NCBI RefSeq assembly: GCF_011397635.1
Contig: NC_064756.1
Coordinates: 29,874,996 to 29,938,995 of the forward strand
DNA: 64,000 nucleotides
Direction: 5' to 3'
From: Epinephelus fuscoguttatus
Taxonomy: Eukaryota; Chordata; Actinopteri; Perciformes; Serranidae
Shown here: piece after piece, positions 1-10,500 of the stretch
Layout: each line of letters opens with the position of its first letter
How positions within the stretch are numbered: position 1 is the first letter of the stretch
Program-made: the position numbers and the translations under genes
Notes under the pieces: generated by a model
The model's database searches: none
The model's input: the letters and a program-made list of their open reading frames with translations, nothing else
What the model was told of the DNA's origin: nothing

Positions 1-418
1 AAAAGAGGGCTGAACTAAGCTCATAGGTCCACTTACGAACTTTCTGTGGCTTTAAACTGCAGCCTATGGTCATCTTCAGCAAATGGAGCTGACGAAAGTG
101 TCCTCATGTGTGAGACTTTGATTTATAATTTGTTGTGTAGGGGTTGTTCCTGTTATCAAGTGACACAAGTTTTACTCTTCACGGTCATGTAAAGACACCT
201 GAGCCTGTTCAGCTGATGAAGACGACCTTGAGATACAGCTGTAAGCTCCAAAAGGACTTCTGGACTTAATTTGACAAAGACACTGTTCTCAAAGGCCAAG
301 ATTGAACTTCCATGTCCAAACTACAAACCTTAGTTTCATGAACTGAAATGAAGAAACTCAACCAAATCCTAAATGCTGAATTACATGCAAAAAAATGACA
401 TTGATCCTAATATCTCAC

Positions 419-2231
419 TTTTGTCGGATGTATGCGATGATGTCGTCCACTGGATTGGTTGGCCATCTCTGCACCTGCGCCGTGTAACCTCTGTGGTAGA
501 TCCCAAAGGCCTCTGGGTCCTGTCTGAACATGCGCTTCGCCTCCCCGCTGGTCGTGCTGTACAGAACTTCATTAATGTAGCGGAAACGAGCCGACTCCAG
601 CCGCTGCTCCATGCGGGACCTGAGGGAGGCAGAGCGGTCCGGTTTCACCTTTTCTTCTTCTGGTACCACTGGCTCCTCATTCGTCTCCGCAGCAACCTCC
701 TGTTGGACTGTTTCCTGGCTATGGAGCATTTTCCATAGCTTCTCTCTTTTCAGAATCTGTTCTCTGCTCAGGTGTGGTTTCCATGTTTTAGTGGGTGAGT
801 GGTGCTGATCATCTGTGATCTCCACTTCATCAGCAGAAGATTTGGCTGCAACTTTTTCAGCTTTGCCTCCAATGTGCTGTTTTCCTTCTCTGAGCGCTGC
901 ACCAGTCATGTCGGTGTCCTCCTCAGTCTTTTTTCTTTTCTGTGCTTTACGATCTTTTTCCTTTTTCTTGACTGGTGTCTGACTGTTATTGTTGCTACTT
1001 GAATCTATTTTGACTTCTTCCTTTGGCTTGTGTTGCTCTGCAGATTCTGCTTGACTGACTTCCTTCTCAGGGCCAGGATCATTCTGTTTGTATTTATTTT
1101 TACATTTCCTCTTGTTCTTCATTTTGTTTTTCCATTGTTGTCTGCTTAGTTTCTTAGTGTTCTGTGGTGTGTTTACGTTCACTGTAGCAGATTTGGTGAT
1201 TTCTTCATCCTTTGTCTCGTCTACTGATGTGTTTTTTACCCTTGAGGCCCCTTTAGGAAGAAATACAACATTTTGATATTATATTTAAATTGTGTGAACA
1301 TCAACACTACTCTCTTTCTGAATCCATTAAATATTATCAAAACTCTAAAATGTAAATGAAATGATTTGTTACGCACCAAATTTGTCTTTCTTCCTCTTCT
1401 TTGTCACAGGTTTCTTCTCTATAACAGTCTGACCTAATTCGTCATTCTCCTGCTGCTCTCCTGTCGTTTCTGCTTGCTTTCGCCTTTTCCTTCTTTTCTT
1501 CTTTTTCTTACTGTGTGATGGAGCCGCTTCTGCCTCACTGTCACTGTCCTGCTGATGTTCGTCGTTCTTCCACTCTGGTACGGACCCCAGTGTCTGCAGG
1601 GTGCGCAGCAGGCTCTTCTTTCCAACAGCCTTGGCCTGAGCAGGGGATAAATTCAGATACAAGTCTTTCAACCAAAGTGTGCAGCCTAATGTTGGGCTGG
1701 TCAGTGAATACTGGATCACAGAAGATAGGCAGAGGATGTTATTAAGACAGTGTGTAACTGTGGAAAATCACATTTTTAATAGCTTCCTGTGCTTCAAACT
1801 GCATTTCTGAATTTTTAGTATTTTTGATTCTGTCTTTTTTTATAAGGGAAGTAGAAAGTTTGATTTTTTTGTTGTTATGTTGCAGAATTTGTTCAGGAAA
1901 TGAGCTGTAGCTTCCTATGTGTTATCTTTCATACATGTGTACATATATGTGCATGTAGATGTTTGGGTTTTTTGGTCACCCAGAACAAGGATCATTAAGA
2001 AAACACAACAAGCTCAGGACACTAAATAAATCCATATAAACATTGCACATTATATGGAAATACTGGTAAGCCTTGATATCAATACAACTTGCTAGCAGCA
2101 GGTAACTAAACTGACTCTTCATGTACCTTGACATTAGTGCTGCTGTTCGCCTTCTGGGTGTTTCTAAGGACAGTATTGCTCAGGATCTGAGCGGCTGGTT
2201 CGTCACTCCAGTCTTCATCTTCATTAAACAT
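419..2231 (-). CDS. rrp8: Ribosomal RNA-processing protein 8 (Rrp8/nucleomethylin), 5' coding exons, partial
   Basis: Rrp8 is a nucleolar SAM-dependent methyltransferase linked to 25S/28S rRNA base methylation and rDNA silencing. Three coding exons are visible on the minus strand: 2231-2127, 1635-1377 and 1250-419. They join in frame (35 codons, then 86 codons plus 1 nt, then 832 nt) with GT-AG borders and give about 398 residues. The start MFNEDEDWSDEP resembles the short acidic N-terminus of vertebrate Rrp8. Lysine-rich stretches (KKKKKRRKRRK, KNKRKCKNK) fit nucleolar targeting. The last exon holds the family block RMEQRLESARFRYINEVLYS and EDPEAFGIYHRG-like residues that precede the methyltransferase fold. 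The exon stops at a donor (GTGAGA, 418-413) just after DDIIAYIRQ. The catalytic domain must therefore lie left of base 1, and 1-416 reads as intron. The gene is complete at its 5' end and partial at its 3' end. Confidence 0.93.
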
Positions 2232-2244
2232 GTTTCCCGGAGCA

Positions 2245-2550
2245 CTGGAAGAAACACACAAACAACTTTAACCTGCTGGAGATGAGAAAACCTCTGCCAG
2301 TGTCACTTCTTCTCTATCAACGCGCTAAATGCTAACTCGGTTACTCACCAGTTTGTCTCTGCAGCGGAATAACAAGTTGGTTTACTTGTCAAACGGTTTG
2401 TTCCGTTAATGAAGGTGTTTGTATAAAAATGTTTCCCGTAACAAACATGTAACTACATTTAATAGCTGCTGAAATTTCTTGTCAAATGCAAAAGCCACGT
2501 TGGATGGTCTCATGTGCTTCAGGGAAGCAAAACAGAACTACAGGCGCATA
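2245..2550 (-). promoter_or_regulatory. rrp8: rrp8 5' UTR exon, first intron and promoter-proximal region
   Basis: A strong donor (TGG|GTGAGTAA on the minus strand, GT at 2348-2347) pairs with the acceptor TTCCAG at about 2250-2245. This leaves a 104-nt intron inside the 5' UTR, 13 nt upstream of the ATG at 2231. The non-coding first exon lies upstream of 2349; its cap site cannot be fixed by eye. A CRE-like TGACGTAA is at 2554-2561, just beyond the probable start region. The splice pair is seen directly; the promoter role is inference. Confidence 0.5.
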
Positions 2551-2688
2551 TGGATGACGTAAGCAACGCAAAGGTTTATGGGACCTGATGTTTTTGTGAT
2601 AATGTTGTTATACGCCACAAATATAGATTGATTTAAATTTTCTGCTGTTTTTCAGACTTTGTAGAGTACAAAATTTAACTATTTGAAT

Positions 2689-2770
2689 ATAGTAATAATA
2701 ATAATAATAATAATAATGATAATTATAATTATAATAATTATAATAATAATTATAATATATAATAAATTAT
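2689..2770. repeat. (TAA)n / AT-rich microsatellite
   Basis: Eight to nine uninterrupted TAA units are followed by degenerate TTATAA and TAATAA runs. It lies in the spacer between rrp8 and ilk. Confidence 0.9.
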
Positions 2771-3309
2771 AAAATAATTGTATATTCTCAAGCACTGAAG
2801 AATAACAAACAATAATAAATAGTAAATAAATCTACCAACAAAACCACATATTGTCATTATTCTAATAACAGTATTATAAATAACTTAGTAAGTAATAAGT
2901 AATTTTAAAATACATCATTTTTCCAACAATCCTCCAGAATGCAATCAAAACAAACATACTGTATGTATGTACAGTATGTGTTATACACCTCATTTAATCT
3001 TTATATGAACATACTTAGATCTTTTACTGCACAAGCGGTTTGATAAACTCACACATATTCAGTGTTTTCTGATTTTTTTTTCTGTTTTATGTAAGGTCAA
3101 CTTTTCAACCTTGGCTGCAACTAAAGCTAGATTTAAAACTAGAGATTTGGAGGGGAAAAAACATTTCCAGCCTGTAGGGAGACAATTTTTTTTTTATGTT
3201 TGTACATATTCACTTCACACTTCATAGGACTAATCATATGACTGCCATGATACAATATAAAAAGTGTTGTGTTTTAGGGTGGATTTTCCCTTTAGGACAT
3301 GCACATGAC

Positions 3310-3745
3310 CAGTAGTGGAAAGTAACTAAGCACATTTACTCAAATACTTTACTTAAGTACAATACTGAGGTACTTTCCATTTTATGCCAGATACCTTTTA
3401 ATTCTACCCCACGATATTGTACTTTTTACTCCACTACAGCTATTTGATACCTATGAATACTTGGATGCATTAAAATGAAGACAAGACTTTATTGATCACC
3501 CATGAGAAATTCAGCAGATATTAAGCCACACCTTTACCAGCTACAACAGTCAAATTATTAACATAATGCATCATCATAATAACAAAAATATATGTTAAGC
3601 CCTACACATTTTTAAATGGGCCACTCTGCATAAAGAGTACTTAAACAACTGTAATTTAAATGCAAGACTTTTACTGAGTCACAGAGTATTTCTAAACTGT
3701 AGTATTGCTACGTTTACATAAACAAAATATGTTCCTCCGTCACTG
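3310..3745. mobile_element. Interspersed 'ACTTAAGTAC' element, copy 1 (non-autonomous DNA-transposon-like)
   Basis: The copy begins CAGTAGTGGAAAGTAACT and ends CCTCCGTCACTG, so the ends are loosely inverted (CAGT..GGA). The interior has the ACTTTACTTAAGTACAATACTGAGGTACTTT and 'TACTTTTTACTCCACTAC' phrases that recur at 21171-21680 and 36941-37735. No transposase is encoded. The element lies about 100 bp upstream of the GC-rich ilk promoter. Superfamily assignment is uncertain; flanking 8-mers match at only 4 of 8 positions. Confidence 0.6.
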
Positions 3746-3837
3746 CACACACTCTAACTTTGTTGATGCCTCTTATAAAGTCGAATAAAAATCTGTGACC
3801 TGAGGCTGTGAATATTTTGCCCTTCTGCAGTTCCCTG

Positions 3838-3998
3838 TGCAGCCTGTAGGGGGCGGGGCGTTCTCTTCCTTTCATTGAACGTTACCACGTACGTACGGCG
3901 GCAGTGAGGGTGTGGACGTCCCACAGCATTCAATCTACTGGACACAACACACAGCGCTGCTAATAACTTCTGTTCACCGCAACAGGCGACTGTACCCG
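3838..3998 (+). promoter_or_regulatory. ilk: ilk promoter and 5' UTR exon 1
   Basis: This GC- and CpG-rich stretch includes a GC box (GGGGGCGGGGCG, about 3849-3860) and an ACGTACGTACGGCGGC segment. It is followed by a non-coding exon ending in CCCG at 3998 before a strong donor (GTAAGT). The matching acceptor is at 5237-5239, so the first intron is 3999-5239. The exact start site is not determinable from sequence alone. Confidence 0.6.
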
Positions 3999-4854
3999 GT
4001 AAGTTTATCATATTGGAGACATATTTAATATCACGTTGGACTGTTCAAACCACCAACCTATATTGTTACATGTTCACCTCAGTCAAGTCAGCGTCAAATG
4101 AGAGAGACGGAGACAGTCCGCGGCGTCAGGGCAGTTGGTTAGCTTGTTAGCCTGTGTCTCATTTTGTCAGCCAGAGGATGCTAGCTAATGTTAGAGCTAA
4201 CCCAGTCACTTTCAGTTTAATGGAGTGTAATAAACGTACACGGTGGTGGCGACAGGAGCTGAAGGGATAACCAGCTAACTTTAATGAGCTGTTCCTGTGT
4301 GTTAGCGAGATAGCAGTGTAGCTAGTCACAGTGCTGTGCAGACAGTGGGTTACTAACGGTGAACTCATTACTGTGGCACCAGGTTGATGCAGTGTTTATG
4401 TTATATACATGAACAAAGCCAACCTGCGCAGTGACAGTACATTAAGATGAGCTGCAGCTATAGTTATACTATCATCTACCAACCTGTTTTTAATATGAGT
4501 GCTTGGCTGATTCAAACATGAATGAAGTGTGTCTTTTCATTTGTGTTGATTGTAATTAGAGGTCAAAAACTGTGATCCCAGTCCTTTGCCAGTGTCATGC
4601 CACATTTGTTATCCCTGCCACAATCTGTTGTCTTTGGTAATGACCTGCAATTATGTTATTTATTCAGCCTACACATAGTTTCATCATAGTTTAGGCTGTA
4701 TGAAATATGAGGAAGCATGTTATTTACACTTCAGTCTCTCTCTGTATCTCTTGTGTTTATTAAAATCAGACTTTAATAAAGCTGAAACTCAAATATCCTC
4801 AGTTTAGTATCACATAACACAGAGAATCCACAGATGTAGGAAGCTGGCATCAAG

Positions 4855-4975
4855 TAGTGTTGGACTTTTTTGCTTGATAAATGACTAAACAATTGATTGA
4901 TTAGCAAAAGAATTGCAGATTAATTTCCAGTCAGTCATCTAATTGATTAAATGAATAATAATTGAAGTGCTAATT
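4855..4975. mobile_element. Degraded fragment of an ATTGATTAATT-type hAT-like MITE
   Basis: This part of ilk intron 1 has repeated ATTGATTGATTAGC, GCAGATTAATTTCC and CTAATTGATTAAATG phrases. They are typical of the fish element also seen at 7856-8025 and 24129-24443. No clear ends are visible, so this is a weak call. Confidence 0.35.
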
Positions 4976-5239
4976 CAAGTATTAAGGAAGTACAGGACTT
5001 AGCGCCACACTGGATAAAGGTATTTATGTACACTGGTGTACAGGGTGCTAGTCACAACCAAGTGTTGTGAGTCACAGTCGGGAACAGCCACCCACTCTTA
5101 TGGGTGGATAAGATTACTCAACACTAGCTTGGTTGTTGAGCTTTGTTCATTTTAGGTTTGTACAATTGTCTGGAATAGAGATTAAACTGATTAAAAGATG
5201 TGTTAACAGAGCAGATTCCCTCATTGTGTCCTTTTTCAG

Positions 5240-7484
5240 GGTTGCCAGAGTGCTGTTTAGTATCTCTGACTGTGTCGCTCATTATCCCAGATGAGGGACT
5301 GATGCTGGCCAGGAACCTATTGAACCCCTCGGGTCGCCTCCCTCATCTGTCCCACTTCAGTTCTGCATCTACAATCACGGGTGCGCCTTAAGAGAAGGAG
5401 AATACACCAGTCAAAATGGATGATATCTTCACGCAGTGCCGGGAAGGCAATGCAGTGGCAGTTCGCTTATGGTTGGACAATACGGAGAATGACCTCAATC
5501 AAGGGTGAGCCAGAGTTTATTTATGAGTGTGTTTCTTTGTCAGTAGGATGTTAATGGTATCCAGACATCACAAATCACTTCTGTCGATGGCTTGAGGCTG
5601 ATTAAAAATTAACAGGCTCTTGTTGTTGTTAAACATTTGATTTAGCTTGTCTGGGAAAAATATAAAAATAATCATTTGTTTATCTATACAGGCTCAAGAA
5701 TCATCATAAAGTTAATTCACAGTTAAACAGACACTGATAGATTTTGTATCTTCACTTTTCAGTCAATGATCATTTTGACAGTTACACTTTATCTGCATGA
5801 GACCTGCCACAACATGAGTCTGTGATGCTAGATAACGTAACCCAGAATCCCAGTTACATATCAGGTACACTGTCTGTCTTTTGTCTACTTTAAATGTTGC
5901 ATTCTCAAACCAAATTTCTGATGCAGACTGAAAGCCCGCCTTTTCAGTCCCTAGCGAGAGCCTGACCTGCGATTGAACTCATTTCCTTGTGGGCACATGT
6001 TTATGTCCAGAATGCCAGCGGAGTAATTCAAAAGCACGATGTCGGACAGGAAACCCACTGTGATGGTCGAGTTAGTCACCCTTGCAGTTTTTGCTGTAAT
6101 TGACTTTGGGCTTGATGGCAATTTAAAAAAAAGACTGGACATGAATGCACAGAATGCTGCAGGCCTCTGTACGATTTGACATGTTTATTATACAAATATC
6201 AGTCTGATAGTTACAGATCATTAGTCCATCCTCAGCAGTTTCTGTATCCTCAGCTGACACTGTAAAGAGAAACTTGGCCGAGCTTGCTGTCAAGTAGTGA
6301 TGACCACCCGTGAAGCTTCCTTTCTGGACTCCCAGATTTAGACTACCGGTATTTGTTTTCAGAGTAAACACAAAGAGACTGAATAGATCTATTTAATTAT
6401 AATGACTGTTTGTGTTGGAGCTGCTCTCCTCTTTGCCTTTATAACTGTTTTAGTACATTTATGGTAAGAAGGTCAAACGCATTGACATCTGCTTGGATTG
6501 TTTATAACACTGATGAAGAATTGTCTGCAGTGGACACGTTTCAGAAGTGTCAGAGAAACTAGTGGCTGCTTTTTTCATTTTCTTTGAATGCTGTTTCAAA
6601 GTTGAACGTAAAAATGTTCAAGTAGTAGTGTGACCGTCTAATGTCTCATGTAAGAATGGTAACAAAATGAAACATGGTTCTGTTTAAGAGGTGTGACTCT
6701 GATAACATCCGGAAGTAAACTAGTTAGTCTGATCTATTAATAATGTGTTAAGACAAGCTAAGAAAACATAGGATTGTTCTGTTGCCATCTGAGACACTCA
6801 GACGTCTCCAGTTGCATTTTATAGTTTGGCTAAAAAGAGTTGTTCACAGCTTTTGCTATGATTTAAAAAAAAAAAAAAAAAAAGTTTTTTAATTATTATA
6901 ATATGCAAAATGTCTTCTTGAAGCACTTTTGCTTTTTTCCTCCTTTTTAATTCAGCCATTTGTGCAGGAATGAAAAGAGATGTGTTCTCCCTTTTAATGT
7001 CAGTGCTGATTGTGTTTGCTCCGTTTTTCTGTTACTCTTATCCAATTCTCCCACTTTTGTAAACCAGTATGGTTACATCAAGCCAGTGTGGATCCATGCA
7101 CTCCCTACATGTGACTCGTCCATTAGCTGATTACATGTCAAGTCCCCTTTTCCGGTTGATATATCTCCCCCAGTGGGTGAAATCCATTTATTCTTGTCTT
7201 TTCATTTCCCTACAGAACTTGTTATTCCTCCCCTTCTATATTTAAGTAAACCCACTATATCTCAGCCTATCAGATCCTTACTATAATATTTTCTGCGCTC
7301 CTCGATGAGAGTGTGTTTACACTGATGTAACCCCCATACAGAGAGTAGTAGTGGAATGCTGAATCTCCTTACAAGGAGGCCCGAGGGAAACATCTACCAC
7401 CTACCAAAACTGAGAGAGAGGGGGAGGAGATTATTGTAATGGGGCAGGACTGGAAGAGTTATGTGTGACGAGACAGTGGATCTT

Positions 7485-7530
<46 letters not shown>

Positions 7531-10500
7531 GGGGGCGGGACATGCACAGTAAGCCATAGCAGGTCACGTCTCCTTCCCCTCCTCCACTTGTGTGTTTCCG
7601 GTATTCGTCTCCCAGTGGTATTAGATAGCTGCTATCATTTCCCCTCAACATTCCCTCCAAGTTTACAAGACTTAATTGCAAAGTTTCAAACAAATTCTCC
7701 TAAATGTTTACAATACGGTCATCCTCTATGGTCTTCTCTGAATATGTTTTACACCACCTCTTTGCCAGTTGGTGCATAATGTTGGTACGAGTTATAGTTT
7801 TGTGTTGAAAATTAGTATGAAGGGTAATTTGTGGTTTTTAATTTCAAGTTATATGTAGAGCTGAAACAATAGGTTAGTCAATGGATTAGTCTAGGCTGGA
7901 CAAGCTAGTCTTTTTCTCACATAGTCAATAATTTTGACTATAAAATGTCAGATAATAGATTATGAAAATAGTTGCTGGGGACTTTTCTAATAATCAGCTT
8001 AACAACTAATAATTTCAGCTGTCTACATTTGTTGAAAATGAATCAGTAACTCTATTTTAACAATTGATTAATCATTGAAGTCTTGTGTCCCGGCCTCTCA
8101 AATGTGCGCACCTGCTGCTTTTCTTTGTCTTACATTAGAATATATTGAATACAGTATCTCTGGATTTATATTGTTGGTCAGACGACACCCGAAGCAAACA
8201 TCATCTCTGGCTCTAAGAAATTGTGATGCTGTTCTCAACTTTTGTGGAACAAAACAAGATGGCATGTTAATCAATATTGAAAATGATTGTTACAGCCCTA
8301 GTGGTATGAAAACGGTGTTTATTACAGGTTTAAGGGTTATGAGGTCCTGTGCCCAACCCATTCCTCAGTGCCACATTTGTGTTGTTTTTAGTCTCAGAGG
8401 ACTGACTTAAGTGCTCGTGTGATTTCTTTGGCCTACGAGTGTGTAATCGTGGCTTTAATGGTGATCTGTATTTAGCCTCCTCATATGTACGTCCAGAAGA
8501 GGCCCTGTATGTGTGTGAATAACGGTTTGAGGATAACACTTTCCTGATAGTTGGACAGCACTTATTTTTATGGAGTTTACCTTGTTGTTAATGTTGAGGC
8601 TTCTTTTTTGGGAAGGTGGTGGATATCATTGTGAATACTGATTGTAACCTCTTTAGCAGTGTGAGCCTGTTGCTCTGCAGTGGGTACTGTTGCATGCAGA
8701 CTGTAGACTAGAGGCTTGTTCGTGCAGGTTGTAATGGTGTCAGTGATAGCAGTTTTGTGAGTGAGCCAGCACTAGGGTTGCTTGATTACAGCTAAAATCA
8801 TCATCACGATTATTTTGGTCAGTATTGAGCTGACTATTATTTTACACGATTACTCACAGACTTCAGAAACATCATGCTTTTATTAAGCTTGCTGTATTTA
8901 AAAGACTTGTCTTTTCAACATTGGATTTCCTTGAACTTTAAATGGAATCATTGGTAGCCAAAATCATAATGGAAAAAATCATTTGATTCATCGCCAAGCC
9001 CTAGCTAACACAGATTAGTGGGTATGTTTTTCACCACATTAGCTCTGCTTCTTGAACTTGTTCCATTCAGGATTCTTTAACCTTGGCGCTATTGAGCAAA
9101 CCAGCCCACTTCATCAGTTTTGAATATAACCATTGTTATCAATGATACATCATCAACAAAGGATGTTGCACAATGCGAAACGGAAGTAAACAGTAGCAGC
9201 AAGATGGCGGGTCACATTGATTACCTTTTAGCCTTTGTTCTGTTATTGTAACAGATATTTGTTGTTATCAAAACACAAGCATGAACTAACTATCAATAAG
9301 ACCACTGCACGCTCTTTTTTCTGATGGTTTCTCACCACATGCCTCCCCTTATGTCTCTTTCTTATCTGTAGAAAATCTCATGCCCACTGCACAGTATGCA
9401 CTTCAGGTCAAATAAAACCTGCTATGTTTAGTTCCAGCTGGCAATAAACATCTGACAGATGTAGTCTATATCTGTGTGCAGAGCATAAAGTAATTTGTTG
9501 ACTTGTGATGAGATGACTGAGTAAAGACTATAAATTTCTCCAGTGTCACAGTCCAAGTATTGTTAGTCATTCATTTGTTAGATGTTTTCGAGGATGCTGT
9601 TTTCCCTGGTCTGAGGCCTGTTACATGACCTGGCAGGGATGTCCAGGCACAGACATACAGGGTGCAGACAGGGGCTCTTCCTCGGTCTTTTCCGTCTGCC
9701 AAACTGAGCACTGTTGGCAGGTGGAAGTGCCTGAAATAAATTACCGCAGCCAGTGTGGAGGGGGTGAGCAGCAGAAAACACTGGCACTCAAGTGCCTTTG
9801 GGTTGTGGGGATGAAGCGAGCTTAAAGGGAAAATCTATCCTATAAAAAGGTCCCCCGAATAGAAATCCACACACAGAGAAGAGGCATGAGCCTCACTTGA
9901 TGTGTCAGTAGTACATTTTTAGCAGCTGTATGTGGATTGGGGCCCTTTTTTTGTTTATAATAAATGATTATGGGTGAATAAAATCATCTTTAACTGTCTT
10001 GTTTTGTCCAACTAAAACACCATAACTAGTTAGATTTAAAAGATAAAAGAAAGAGGCATCAAATCCTCACAGTGGAGGAGCTGGAACCAGAAAGATGACA
10101 AAGAAAGACATGACCAATATTAATAAACTGTCAAAGTAGTTGCAGAGTAATTTTATGCATGTTTTTTATTCAAGGATTCCCATTAGAACCACATGAAAGT
10201 ATCTCTAGCTGTCCTGAGGTCCTGCACAAATTGACTGACTAAAGGCCCGAACATACTCGGGCGGAACATACGTGGAGTGGAGTCCGCGCGGTCGTAAAAT
10301 CTGAGCTTTGCGCGCACAGGGCTTGCGGACGTCCGCTTTGAGTCTGCATGGACCTCCGCGGAGTCCGTTCCGTGTACGCTCCGCCCGAGTATGTTCGGGC
10401 CTGTAAAATGTCCGTGAAAAATCCCTGCGATGTGAAAAATACATGCCGAGCCGTCACTGGTGCGCGGAGCGGAGTCCGCGCGGTCGTAAAATCTGAGCTT

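Larger units (their letters stand above)
2551..3837. other. Divergent rrp8-ilk intergenic spacer
   Basis: This spacer separates the head-to-head genes rrp8 (minus) and ilk (plus). It has no ORF with coding character. It holds an ATA/TAA-rich microsatellite (about 2689-2770) and one copy of an interspersed element rich in ACTTAAGTAC (3310-3745). Flanking sequence is AT-rich and shows no other recognisable feature. Confidence 0.6.

Noticed and set aside
373..738. Plus-strand ORF of 121 codons
   Set aside because: It overlaps the rrp8 coding exon on the opposite strand, which has clear homology and splice sites.
7394..7779. ORFs across the TG microsatellite (poly Val-Cys or Thr-His)
   Set aside because: Open frames are a by-product of the dinucleotide repeat.
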